38,973 bases of DNA from Xenococcaceae cyanobacterium MO_167.B52 (GCA_030065315.1 JASJDB010000003.1:1-38973), one strand, 5' to 3'. Counted from the stretch's first letter, positions 15,721-23,794 are shown. Numbers and translations: made by a program. Notes: generated by a model not told the origin, from the letters alone.

Positions 15721-18081
15721 CTAGGCTGTGGAACTGTTTTTTCCAGTAATCTCTGAATCTAATTCTTCAGAATTATTATTTTCTTCTTCTAGCTTCCAGA
15801 GCATTGTGGGGGGTAGAGTAAAATAGTTTTTTAAGTTTTTCAGATATCTCCCGATAGTGCGGAATTGAAAATTGTCTTTCTTGCCCAGAAAAGCAAATTC
15901 TTCGTCCTCGAATGAGGGTAGTTTAAGAGAGCTATCGGTTCCTTTATGAATCCCCATCTTATGTAAGAAATCTCCACCTTTGGCACCTAAATTACGGAAG
16001 TATTCCAGAACAACTTGCCATGATAGAAATTTGAACTTTTTAGCCAGCAATTTGAACTTTAATAACTCCCACAACTGGGTGGGCATTAGGGACTCCCGAA
16101 GAATACTTGTAGTTAACTCTTCTCCATACAGAGCATTTATTTCTCTGGCAAATATTTCATCGACTTGGGCGCGATCAACTGGTAAGTTTGGCTCTAATAG
16201 TCCATTTTCGACACTAAGCTTGGCATTAACTAACTGAAACTGCTTAACATTCGACCATATAGGCAGCTTTTCGTTAGCTTCATCCACTAAAGTTTGATAA
16301 AGAGCAATAATCTCTGGGTGTTGTAGTAAATCTTTAGTTGGTAAGTGCTGCCAGCCTAAAGCCTTAGCTTGCTTTTGTAACTGCTCTAGATCGGGGAAAA
16401 TCAACATTCCACAAAACTTTTTCTCCCTGCCCACCGCCACCGCCTGAGCTACTAAATGCGATCGCTCAATTTGCTCTTCTAAAGGTTGAGGAATGACATA
16501 TTTACCAGTGGAAAGTTTAAATAGGTCTTTTTTACTGCCTGTAATAGTCAAGAAACCTTCTGGCGTGAATGCTCCTAAATCTCCTGTATGCAACCAACCC
16601 AACTCATCTATAACTGAATTAGTGGCTTCAGGGTTTTTATAATATCCCTGCATCACATAAGGAGCTTTAACGAGAATTTCTTGATCATTTGCAATCGCAA
16701 TTTCTACCCCAGGAATTGGTAATCCTACTGTTCCTGCGCGGTTTAAACCATTGCGATTGCAACAAACCACAGAACTGGTTTCAGTTAAGCCATAGCCTTG
16801 GAGTACAATCATGCCCGCAGCACTAAGTAGATTAGCAATCTCAGCTTTTAATCCGGCACCGCCACTAATAAAGTATTTGAGCTTACCACCAAAAGCTTTT
16901 CGCCATTGAGAAAAAACTAACCAATCTGCTAACTTAAGTTGCAAAGTATTAAATATACTAATTGGTTCTCCCAACTCGTAATTTTGAGCCAGTTTAAATG
17001 CCCAATTAAAAATTGTTTTCTTAATTCCTTTGAGCTTACTACCGCGATCAATTATCTTTTGATAAATTTTTTCTAATAAACGGGGTACAGTAGCTACCAA
17101 AGTCGGCTGTACTGTTTTAAAATCTCTAACTGCTCGGTTGGGAGTAGAGAAATAAATACTATGTCCATAATTAAGATGACCGTAAATTAACGCTCGTGCA
17201 AAAATATGGGTTAAGGGTAAAAAAGATAGTACTGTCTCAATTACTCCTGGTTTTAAATCAGGAATACTCCTAAAAGTAGTCAGAATATCAGCAGTAATAT
17301 TTTCATGACTTAACATTACCCCTTTAGGTTCTCCTGTCTCTCCAGCAATATAAACTATGGTTGCCAAGTCTTGAGGAGAGATACTAGAGCGCAATTGCTT
17401 TAACCCCTCTTCATTCCATAACTTTTTACCCCTAGCTCGTACTTCATCGAGAGATAATAATTGAATACATTGAGGCAAACTGGGAGAATGTAAGTCTTGT
17501 CTTCCCTGACAAAGCAACATGGGAATACATAAACAAGCTGGGGGAGAATTCCTAACTTCCAATTCATTTACACCACAAGTTAAGAGTTCAATCCGTTTTT
17601 CTGACCAATCATCAGGAATATCGGCGACAATAATTGTCTGAAGATTGGGAGTCTTGCCTAAATAGGGAATGATTTGAGCAAGCAGATCTAAATCCGAAAC
17701 AATTAAGACTTTAGCTGCGGAATGACTCAAGATGAATACGATATTATCTAGAGTTTGAGTTAAATCAATTGGTACATTAGTTAGTCCAGCCAGTAATGAA
17801 CCAAAATCTGCCAGACAGAAATTCAGATCGCTGTGCATTAATAAAGCGATTTTGTCACCCTGTTCTAATTCCTCTTCAAGTAATCCTAAAGCCAACTCTT
17901 CCGCAGCAGTTCGCATCTTTTCATTAGATTGAGCCTGCCAAGCACTATTTGGCCACTGGTTAAATGCACGATAATTTGGATAGGATTCGCAAGCTTCATC
18001 TAACAATGACGGTAGCGTTCGCCCCAAAATTGGCTGATCAATTATGGAATCAGATTTATTAATCTCAATTAAAGAAAACAT
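15721..18081 (-). CDS. fadD: Long-chain acyl-CoA synthetase (AMP-binding), FadD/Aas-like
   Basis: The 786-aa product is an adenylate-forming enzyme: the phosphate-binding loop reads YIAGETGEPKGV (about residues 246-257; family consensus YTSGTTGxPKG), followed by GYGLTETSS, the GWLHTGDLG motif and GSKKDLFKLSTGKYV containing the C-terminal hinge. It should activate free fatty acids with ATP. Cyanobacterial relatives often transfer to acyl carrier protein (Aas), but linkage to CoA-dependent beta-oxidation genes suggests acyl-CoA as product (inference). It is longer than usual: an odd Cys-rich stretch around residues 175-210 and about 130 extra C-terminal residues after the ligase domain. ATG 18081 is chosen over TTG 18087; an AGGAG lies unusually far (about 30 nt) upstream, next to a perfect dyad. 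It is first gene of the fad cluster. Confidence 0.88.
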   Translation of the reverse strand: MFSLIEINKSDSIIDQPILGRTLPSLLDEACESYPNYRAFNQWPNSAWQAQSNEKMRTAAEELALGLLEEELEQGDKIALLMHSDLNFCLADFGSLLAGLTNVPIDLTQTLDNIVFILSHSAAKVLIVSDLDLLAQIIPYLGKTPNLQTIIVADIPDDWSEKRIELLTCGVNELEVRNSPPACLCIPMLLCQGRQDLHSPSLPQCIQLLSLDEVRARGKKLWNEEGLKQLRSSISPQDLATIVYIAGETGEPKGVMLSHENITADILTTFRSIPDLKPGVIETVLSFLPLTHIFARALIYGHLNYGHSIYFSTPNRAVRDFKTVQPTLVATVPRLLEKIYQKIIDRGSKLKGIKKTIFNWAFKLAQNYELGEPISIFNTLQLKLADWLVFSQWRKAFGGKLKYFISGGAGLKAEIANLLSAAGMIVLQGYGLTETSSVVCCNRNGLNRAGTVGLPIPGVEIAIANDQEILVKAPYVMQGYYKNPEATNSVIDELGWLHTGDLGAFTPEGFLTITGSKKDLFKLSTGKYVIPQPLEEQIERSHLVAQAVAVGREKKFCGMLIFPDLEQLQKQAKALGWQHLPTKDLLQHPEIIALYQTLVDEANEKLPIWSNVKQFQLVNAKLSVENGLLEPNLPVDRAQVDEIFAREINALYGEELTTSILRESLMPTQLWELLKFKLLAKKFKFLSWQVVLEYFRNLGAKGGDFLHKMGIHKGTDSSLKLPSFEDEEFAFLGKKDNFQFRTIGRYLKNLKNYFTLPPTMLWKLEEENNNSEELDSEITGKNSSTA

Positions 18082-18394
18082 TGGCAATTCTAAGAGATAA
18101 ACTTTCTTTTCTCCTGAAGACTATCTTTAGTCTTTGAGATGTTGCCCAACATTTTTTCGCAACTACAAGACTGATTTGATAGCCATGTAATAAAAACACA
18201 TATTAGCTATTAACATTTATTAAATTTAAATCATCTTTCTGATATTTTCGACCCAAAACATCACTCAGGCAATTGGTTTTTGAAGGTTATATTCTTGCCC
18301 GTACAAAGCTAGATAATAAGCTAATCTGATATAATGCTCAGTATAGCATATTTCTAGTAAATCAATTTGAGATAGCCAAGAGCTATTCAATATC
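18082..18394. other. Divergent region between fadD and the mini-RHH gene
   Basis: About 310 bases without a gene. Besides the dyad at 18117-18134 it holds TATAAT (18330-18335) overlapping the inverted repeat ATGCT/AGCAT (18334-18349), which would suit a promoter and operator for the plus-strand RHH gene. Confidence 0.5.
18117..18134 (-). promoter_or_regulatory. Dyad in the fadD leader
   Basis: AAGACTA and TAGTCTT form a perfect 7-bp inverted repeat with a 4-nt gap, about 36 bp before the fadD start and directly before an AGGAG. It could be an operator or a leader hairpin. Confidence 0.4.
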
Positions 18395-18550
18395 ATGTGT
18401 CAAAAACAACTAAACATAAGAGTTCCCGCACATGAACTAAAAATTTTAGATAGCTATGCTAAAGAGACTAAGCGGACTAAGACTGAAATCTTGCGGGAGT
18501 TTATTCGCTCTTTAAATAAAAAACCCAAAATACTTCAAGGAAGTAAATAA
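18395..18550 (+). CDS. Mini ribbon-helix-helix protein (51 aa)
   Basis: This ORF is too short for the supplied track. It encodes 51 residues starting MCQKQLNIRVPAHELK and continuing with YAKETKRTKTEILREFIRSL, a compact strand-helix-helix pattern typical of CopG-like DNA-binding proteins (polar-alternating strand, then a helix with TKTEILREFI as the second helix). A weak AAGAG lies about 12 nt before ATG. It could be an antitoxin-type protein, but no toxin gene follows: the next 600 bases hold no ORF. It diverges from the fad cluster with 313 bp between the start codons, so local regulation of fad genes is a plausible inference. Its full length fits a minimal RHH domain. Confidence 0.75.
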   Translation: MCQKQLNIRVPAHELKILDSYAKETKRTKTEILREFIRSLNKKPKILQGSK

Positions 18551-18640
18551 TTATTAATTTATAGATTTTGTTTGTGTTTGAAGTTGAATTAAGTTTAGAG
18601 CAAAATACAAATAAATGATTAAAGTAATTCGGGTAAAAAA

Positions 18641-18674
18641 TCATGCTTTTGAGTAAAAAAACTCGAAAGCACGA
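18641..18674. other. Long hairpin downstream of mini-RHH gene
   Basis: TCATGCTTTTGAGT and ACTCGAAAGCACGA pair over 14 positions with one mismatch and one G-T pair around an AAAAAA loop. It lies 91 bp after the RHH stop and may be a transcription end or RNA-processing site; no T tract follows. Confidence 0.5.
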
Positions 18675-18799
18675 TTAAATTTGGGCTGCGGAGACGACAC
18701 TAAAGGTCATAAAGCATACTGTATAAGGGAAACAGCCCTCATACAATGTGGTAGTACATTAATTAATCTAGAAGCGAATTTCCAAAATGTAGATTATGG

Positions 18800-18825
18800 T
18801 ATGGCGGTTCTTATTTGAATGAGGC
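18800..18825. repeat. Dispersed palindromic repeat, copy 2
   Basis: TATGGCGGTTCTTATTTGAATGAG matches copy 1 at 1380-1403 with three differences and keeps the imperfect hairpin. Confidence 0.6.
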
Positions 18826-18943
18826 GAATTTTAAAGTCCTAATTCTTGTTGATAGTTGATTGGGTGTACTCAATAATCCGATAAAATATACACTTCTTAT
18901 CTCATAAGGGTTTTGAAGTTTTCCAAATCGAAAACATAGAAAT

Positions 18944-19020
18944 TTTCAGCTTATGCTTAAACCAAAGAGCCTAAAACGAATTTTTCTCGTTGAAAATATT
19001 TCACGTTATGGTTAAACCAA
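18944..19020. repeat. Direct repeat pair upstream of secreted protein gene
   Basis: TTTCAGCTTATGCTTAAACC at 18944 and TTTCACGTTATGGTTAAACC at 18999 are 55 bp apart (22-bp repeats including the final AA, 19 identities). They could be paired regulator sites for the gene at 19151. Confidence 0.5.
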
Positions 19021-19150
19021 GAATATTTCCTTCACTTAATTACCTAATATGAGCCAATATCTTAAAAAATTCTGAGGTATGATTTAATTTTTCTAACACA
19101 TTAAGTATATTATCCAGGTAAATCATATTTTGCTTATCGAGAAATTTTGA

Positions 19151-19624
19151 ATGCAGCGTTCTATTTTCAGTCTTCTAATAGGATTATTGCCCTTAGCCAC
19201 AATATTTCAAGCTAACCCAGCATTTCCCCAAGAAGTGAAATTCTGGCAAATAACTCAAGGTATTGAGCCCTATGAAACAAGGGAATCAATAGGAGCAGTT
19301 GTTCCTAACCAACCGATTCAAATTCGAGTTATCAATAAATCGGAAATAGAGGTTGACATTATTACTCAACTTATTCTTCCTCCTTCTAATAAACGTATTG
19401 CCAAGCCAGGGACATCAGTTACTTTTGGCAGACTTCATACCAGCTTTTTGCCCCCTCCAATTGAGTTATCAATTTTTCCTAGAGATAATGATATTGTTTT
19501 AGATGACTTAGACTTAGTAGTAAAAAAGAACGAAATAATTGTGACAGTAAAAGCAGAAAAAGGTGTTTCTGGAGGTCTGAGAAATATTCGTGTAAATCCC
19601 TCTGGTAAAATTTACCTTTTTTAA
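19151..19624 (+). CDS. Secreted protein of unknown function
   Basis: I do not recognise this 157-aa protein. It begins with a good signal peptide (MQRSIFSLLIGLLPLATIF, likely cleaved near ANPAFPQE), so it is probably exported to the periplasm or beyond. The mature part is beta-rich with the segment PIQIRVINKSEIEVDIITQL and LILPPSNKRIAKPGTSVTFG, resembling a small immunoglobulin-like or jelly-roll domain, but no family is certain. ATG 19151 is chosen because the signal peptide starts there. The gene is transcribed in the same direction as mscS, 260 bp upstream of it. Confidence 0.75.
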   Translation: MQRSIFSLLIGLLPLATIFQANPAFPQEVKFWQITQGIEPYETRESIGAVVPNQPIQIRVINKSEIEVDIITQLILPPSNKRIAKPGTSVTFGRLHTSFLPPPIELSIFPRDNDIVLDDLDLVVKKNEIIVTVKAEKGVSGGLRNIRVNPSGKIYLF

Positions 19625-19779
19625 TTTAATTTTTTGTCTATCGATTAAAAAAATCTGATAGCCAAACAGTAGATATTGCTAATGCTTCAACTCCTAACCT
19701 TACTACAACAACGACGAAGCTCTATCGTTAAGCAACAGGCATTGGGCTTAGTCTGGTCATGTACAAGGTTTACAAGCCC

Positions 19780-19808
19780 CCCAATGAATTGGGAAGGGCT
19801 CGCCCCTT
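19780..19808. repeat. Double-hairpin repeat upstream of mscS
   Basis: CCCAAT-GA-ATTGGG is followed at once by AAGGG-CTCGC-CCCTT. These two adjacent perfect hairpins lie in the false N-terminal extension of the mscS ORF, supporting the later start codon. Confidence 0.55.
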
Positions 19809-19884
19809 AACCGGATTTATGACAAGTTTTTGCTCTGGTTACCACTTAGTTGAGAAAATATTTCTATCCACATATCGCAAAACT

Positions 19885-21969
19885 ATGAATTGGTTTTCAG
19901 TACCTAGACTCAGCTCACTTAAACGAAGACTAGCAATTACTTTACTGACATTCCTTATTGCCATATCTTGGCATCCTATGGCTCTCGGGCAATTTCCTTT
20001 TTTATCCTCTTCCAGTGCAAACCAGACCCAAGGTCTCCCTTGGTGGGAAATTAGTAAGGCAAAACGCTGTGGTAAACTCTGGTGTAGTGAAGTTGCCTTT
20101 CCCTATTTTCCCTATGGCAAGTTCTTTGAGAATTTTACTTTGGCGATCAAACCAGAGCTAGAGCAAGATTTAACTGAAATAACTTCAAAGATTGAAGAGC
20201 GAGCCTTAACTGTTGAAGAAACTATGTTTGCTATCTTGAAACAAACTGTTAAGATACGCCGTTCTCTGCAATTTAAAATCTTCGGTACTCCTCAAGACAG
20301 ATTGTATCTTAACTGGAACCGCTGGTTGCCCACTACTGATAAAGGCAGACATCCCTTAACTCCAAAAGTTGAAATTGGCATCGAAAACCAACAAACCGTA
20401 GTTTATGTTCCTGCTCAACCTGATTTAGGCTTGTATCAGCAAACAATTGTCACAGTCAATAGATCTGATGCTCTGCACAATGGAAAACCAATCCCAGAAC
20501 TCGCGCAACAATGGCGAGATTTTATTTTCCTGAGCTTTAATGAGGCTTTATGGGGAGTGGAGTTCGATCTCCGCTATCCTTGGGCAAGAATAATTTTCAT
20601 AACTTTGATCTTGTTCGGGACTTTGGTACCAATTGCTGCTCTCAGTGTGGTGCGAAAATTGCTCCGAGTCTTAGATCGCAATTTTAGACGGCAATTACAA
20701 TTACTTGAGCAATCTGCCAAGTCGGAAAAAATAGCTGCTTCTACTAATAATTTGCCATCAGATTCCTCCGAAGAAATCGAATCGGTTACAGCAGAGCAAT
20801 CTGAAACTGTTCCCCCTGTTTCAGCTTATGTCAACCCTAACCCTGAGTTAGCTCGTAATTCTTCCTCTGAAGAAGGATCTTATTCTAAGAAAACCCCAGC
20901 TAGAAAACTTTTTAATCTCTCAGGTATCCTGGGTAAGGCTCAAAAGGCTATCTCGACCAAGATACAAGTCCTGTTACAAAATCTACCCAAGGTTTCTCTT
21001 CAGCGACAGAATTGGCTCAAACAGTTACACAATTTAATGCAGTTATTGCTAAGTCTACTGTTCTGGACGCGCATTTTTATCGTTTTATTTGGTGTTGCCC
21101 TAATTTTTGCTATCTATCCCTCTACCCGCGAGTTCACCTTATTCTTTTTAGGACAAGCCATTGTTTTGCCGATGATTTGGGTGTTGGTCTCTTTAGCAGA
21201 TACTCTGGTTTCTTTTCTAGTTGATTACTATCTCAATCAATGGGCTAAGGAAGCACAAGTTGATGACCTAGCTTCGACACGCTACGCATTAAGAGTCAGT
21301 ACCTATTCACCTGCTCTCAAAGGTGCTAGTACCTTTTCATTTATTCTTCTCGGTCTTTATTTGACTATTCTATTCCTAGAGATTGATACTGCAATTTTGG
21401 CAAGCGCAGGTGGTGCAGCTTTGATTCTCGGCTTTCTTTCTCGGAATATTTTGGAAGATATGCTCAATGGGGTTTTGATTTTGTGGACAGACCGCTATGC
21501 TATTGGTGACGTGATTAATGTGGGAGATCTAGGTGGTTTTGTCGAGAACATGAATCTCTACACAACTCAATTACGTGGGGCAGAAGGACGTCTAATCACT
21601 ATTCCTAATAGTCAAATTTCGACAGTAGAAAATTTAACTAAAGACTGGTCTAGAGTTGATTTAGTCGTTGAGATTGCCTACGACGCGGATCCCCAAAAAG
21701 CTATAGAAATTATCGATCAGGTAGCTCAACAAATGCGAAGTGAACCCAAGTGGGAAGATAGTATTTTGGAACCTGCCATGATTTTGGGAGTCGATCAAGT
21801 CGCTCACACAGGTATTAAGATTCAAGTCTGGCTGAAAACCCAGCCAATCAAGCAGTGGGCAGTAGGAAGAGAGTTTCGTCTGCGGATTAAGCAAGCATTT
21901 GATCGGGCAGGAATTTCTCCTGGAGTACCACAGCAAATCTGGCATGGGGATAGAACCACTAATACTTAA
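19885..21969 (+). CDS. Mechanosensitive ion channel (MscS family)
   Basis: The 694-aa product (from ATG 19885) carries an N-terminal signal or membrane segment, a periplasmic region of about 200 residues, a transmembrane helix near residue 230, a low-complexity Ser/Glu/Pro linker (about 255-330), then a cluster of transmembrane helices. The pore-lining helix and MscS domain are visible in ILASAGGAALILGFLSRNILEDMLNG, followed by the beta domain with YAIGDVINVGDLGGFVENMN and ITIPNSQI. It should open under membrane tension and release solutes in osmotic downshock. The C-terminal domain (DLVVEIAYDADPQKA) is complete. The ORF track's extra 42 N-terminal residues are encoded by repeat hairpins and are rejected. 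Confidence 0.9.
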   Translation: MNWFSVPRLSSLKRRLAITLLTFLIAISWHPMALGQFPFLSSSSANQTQGLPWWEISKAKRCGKLWCSEVAFPYFPYGKFFENFTLAIKPELEQDLTEITSKIEERALTVEETMFAILKQTVKIRRSLQFKIFGTPQDRLYLNWNRWLPTTDKGRHPLTPKVEIGIENQQTVVYVPAQPDLGLYQQTIVTVNRSDALHNGKPIPELAQQWRDFIFLSFNEALWGVEFDLRYPWARIIFITLILFGTLVPIAALSVVRKLLRVLDRNFRRQLQLLEQSAKSEKIAASTNNLPSDSSEEIESVTAEQSETVPPVSAYVNPNPELARNSSSEEGSYSKKTPARKLFNLSGILGKAQKAISTKIQVLLQNLPKVSLQRQNWLKQLHNLMQLLLSLLFWTRIFIVLFGVALIFAIYPSTREFTLFFLGQAIVLPMIWVLVSLADTLVSFLVDYYLNQWAKEAQVDDLASTRYALRVSTYSPALKGASTFSFILLGLYLTILFLEIDTAILASAGGAALILGFLSRNILEDMLNGVLILWTDRYAIGDVINVGDLGGFVENMNLYTTQLRGAEGRLITIPNSQISTVENLTKDWSRVDLVVEIAYDADPQKAIEIIDQVAQQMRSEPKWEDSILEPAMILGVDQVAHTGIKIQVWLKTQPIKQWAVGREFRLRIKQAFDRAGISPGVPQQIWHGDRTTNT

Positions 21970-21974
21970 GACTC

Positions 21975-22010
21975 ATACTAAATCCTATTTAGATACGCTA
22001 CTTAAAAATT
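21975..22010. repeat. Second copy of the MITE-like left end
   Basis: ATACTAAATCCTATTTAGATAC followed by a TTAAAAATTGTG-like stretch matches the left end of the element at 9156 for about 40 bases, including the CTAAA/TTTAG dyad. Confidence 0.6.
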
Positions 22011-22034
22011 GTGATGAGGCAGCCCTAATCCCAA

Positions 22035-22055
22035 AGGGTGGGCATTGCCCACCCT
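22035..22055. terminator. GC-rich hairpin between convergent genes
   Basis: AGGGTGGGC-ATT-GCCCACCCT is a perfect 9-bp stem with a 3-nt loop, sitting between the convergent mscS and ccsA-like genes. It may act as a bidirectional terminator although the flanking T tracts are weak; this motif is also a common dispersed cyanobacterial hairpin. Confidence 0.5.
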
Positions 22056-22081
22056 ACCTGAGAAAAAATTAATTAGATTTG

Positions 22082-23794
22082 CTATCTATTTGTCACAAGC
22101 TCTGGCTCATTTTCTATGGTTACGGGTGCTTTATTAGAAGATTTAAACCATCCTTTGTATTTAGTCGTGGTAATTATGACGAAGAGTAAATCTAAGCCCA
22201 CAAAAGCAGCAACAGCAAATACAGAATCTCCTGTACCGAAACCATAACTGTGTAACCCAGTACCGAGAACAAAGTTTACTCCATACCAAGCCATTAATAC
22301 GGCATTAAATGCCACAACACTGGTGACAGCCATACCGAAATCAGCTAACCAACCAACTAAACGCCCGTGAAGGGGTACAACGTAACACATTAAAGCGATT
22401 AATGCCCAAGTTTCTTTAGTATCCCATCCCCAGAAACGTCCCCAAGCATAGTGCGCCCAGATACCGCCCAGAATAATTCCTGTGGTAAGTAATAACACTC
22501 CGACCTGTAAGACTCCATAATTCCATTTACCGAGGCTGCGAATTCTAGCTTTAGCTTGGGGGGCAAATAGATAATGTCCTAAGATAATGTGACCTAATCC
22601 CAATGCCAGGGCAAAAGCAGCATAACTTAGGGTAATAGTAGGAACATGAATGCTCAACCAAAAGTTGTCTCTGAGTACTGGGACTAGAGGTTTGATAGTA
22701 GGATCGAGTATGGCAGGGAGACTATCCGCTAGTATCAAACAAACTATAGATAATGGTGCAGCAGCTAATAAGTAATATTTAGCACGATAGATACATTCAA
22801 ATAATAACGCGATGGCGGTAATTCCGAAACTTACCCAAATTACAGATTCATACATATTAGTGACAGGAGGTCTGCCAGCAATTTGCATTCTTTCGAGGAA
22901 GCCGTAACCGTGAATAAGTAATCCAGTACTGAATATTCCCACCGCACCCCAATAGAAGTCTAAGGATTTAAACAGCAATACCAGTAACATGATTAAAAAT
23001 CCCAAGGCATAAATCATCCAAGCTTTAGCAAAAGGATGCAAGCCATAAAATCTCACTTCTCTAGCTAAAGTAGCTGTATCAGGATAAATACTGGGGCTAA
23101 GATTATCTAATTTAGTTTGCAGTTCACCAGCAATATTACCTAAACTAATCTGATCTTGGGGATTGTTGCGATAGGTTTGCTTGAGATTATCATAGTCTGC
23201 AATTAGAGACTGCATAGAGTCAGCATTATAATATTGTTCTGCTTCAGGGATACCTACCCAATTACCTTTAATATCTGTGGGATGAGGTACTAAAGGCAAA
23301 TTATCATTACCTACTGTTTCTACAGTTAAAGCCAATCTATCTTCAATAGTCAAAGCTTCTCTTTCATCTCTATTTAGATCAATCCCTGCAACTTGTTTCT
23401 CTTTAGTAGCTACCAGAACATCCCTCAGAGGAGACTGGATTAACTCAGAAAAACTAAAATATTTACGCTCAGGATCCAGTCCTAATTGCTCTTTTAGGGG
23501 ACGATAACTAAATAAAATGAAAGGTTCTTCATTCCAATTACGGTTATTAAGCCATAAAGAAAGATAGGTATCAAGATAATTTAGTTTTATACCATCTGAA
23601 GTTTCATAGCTAGTTCTACCATGAAGTTGGGCTACAGTTTCTCTAGCTACCGTATCTAGAGGTTTTTTCCTTCCTTCTAGTTGTACAGCTAAGTCTTTTA
23701 AAGGTTCAATAGGGGATGGTTGGAAATTACTAATTGGTAAAACCAAAATGGAAATTCCCAATACCAGCCCGATAATAAATTTTATGATTCTCAC
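22082..23794 (-). CDS. CcsA-like cytochrome c biogenesis protein, extended
   Basis: The C-terminal half of this 570-aa membrane protein has at least six hydrophobic helices and the haem-handling WWD motif (WGRFWGWDTKETWAL), with conserved histidine positions such as SIHVPTITLSY and VPLHGRLVGW, which place it in the CcsA/ResC family that delivers haem for cytochrome c maturation. Unlike the usual cyanobacterial CcsA of about 300-350 residues, it has a long N-terminal periplasmic region after one signal-anchor helix, containing KPLDTVARETVAQLHGR, a motif I associate with extended CcsA and CcsBA proteins of other phyla. It is probably a paralogue with a special client. Start is GTG 23794 at the head of the signal-anchor. 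It is divergent from the DUF2808 gene. Confidence 0.82.
   Translation of the reverse strand: MRIIKFIIGLVLGISILVLPISNFQPSPIEPLKDLAVQLEGRKKPLDTVARETVAQLHGRTSYETSDGIKLNYLDTYLSLWLNNRNWNEEPFILFSYRPLKEQLGLDPERKYFSFSELIQSPLRDVLVATKEKQVAGIDLNRDEREALTIEDRLALTVETVGNDNLPLVPHPTDIKGNWVGIPEAEQYYNADSMQSLIADYDNLKQTYRNNPQDQISLGNIAGELQTKLDNLSPSIYPDTATLAREVRFYGLHPFAKAWMIYALGFLIMLLVLLFKSLDFYWGAVGIFSTGLLIHGYGFLERMQIAGRPPVTNMYESVIWVSFGITAIALLFECIYRAKYYLLAAAPLSIVCLILADSLPAILDPTIKPLVPVLRDNFWLSIHVPTITLSYAAFALALGLGHIILGHYLFAPQAKARIRSLGKWNYGVLQVGVLLLTTGIILGGIWAHYAWGRFWGWDTKETWALIALMCYVVPLHGRLVGWLADFGMAVTSVVAFNAVLMAWYGVNFVLGTGLHSYGFGTGDSVFAVAAFVGLDLLFVIITTTKYKGWFKSSNKAPVTIENEPELVTNR

Larger units (their letters stand above)
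18551..19150. other. Intergenic region with structured elements
   Basis: 600 bases without a convincing gene. Holds a long hairpin (18641-18674), a possible structured RNA (18683-18738), a dispersed palindromic repeat (18800-18825) and a pair of 22-bp direct repeats (18944-19020) about 130 bp before the next gene. Confidence 0.6.

Noticed and set aside
18395-18550. Toxin-antitoxin module
   Set aside because: The small RHH protein resembles an antitoxin, but no toxin-like ORF is present on either side; the divergent neighbour is a fatty-acid ligase.
18683-18738. tRNA or 23S rRNA remnant
   Set aside because: The closing stem and a GGGAAACAGCCC stretch are suggestive, but no cloverleaf, anticodon loop or extended rRNA match can be traced.
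19759-19884. N-terminal extension of the mscS ORF
   Set aside because: Encoded by a double-hairpin repeat and out of keeping with MscS N-termini; ATG 19885 starts a proper signal sequence.
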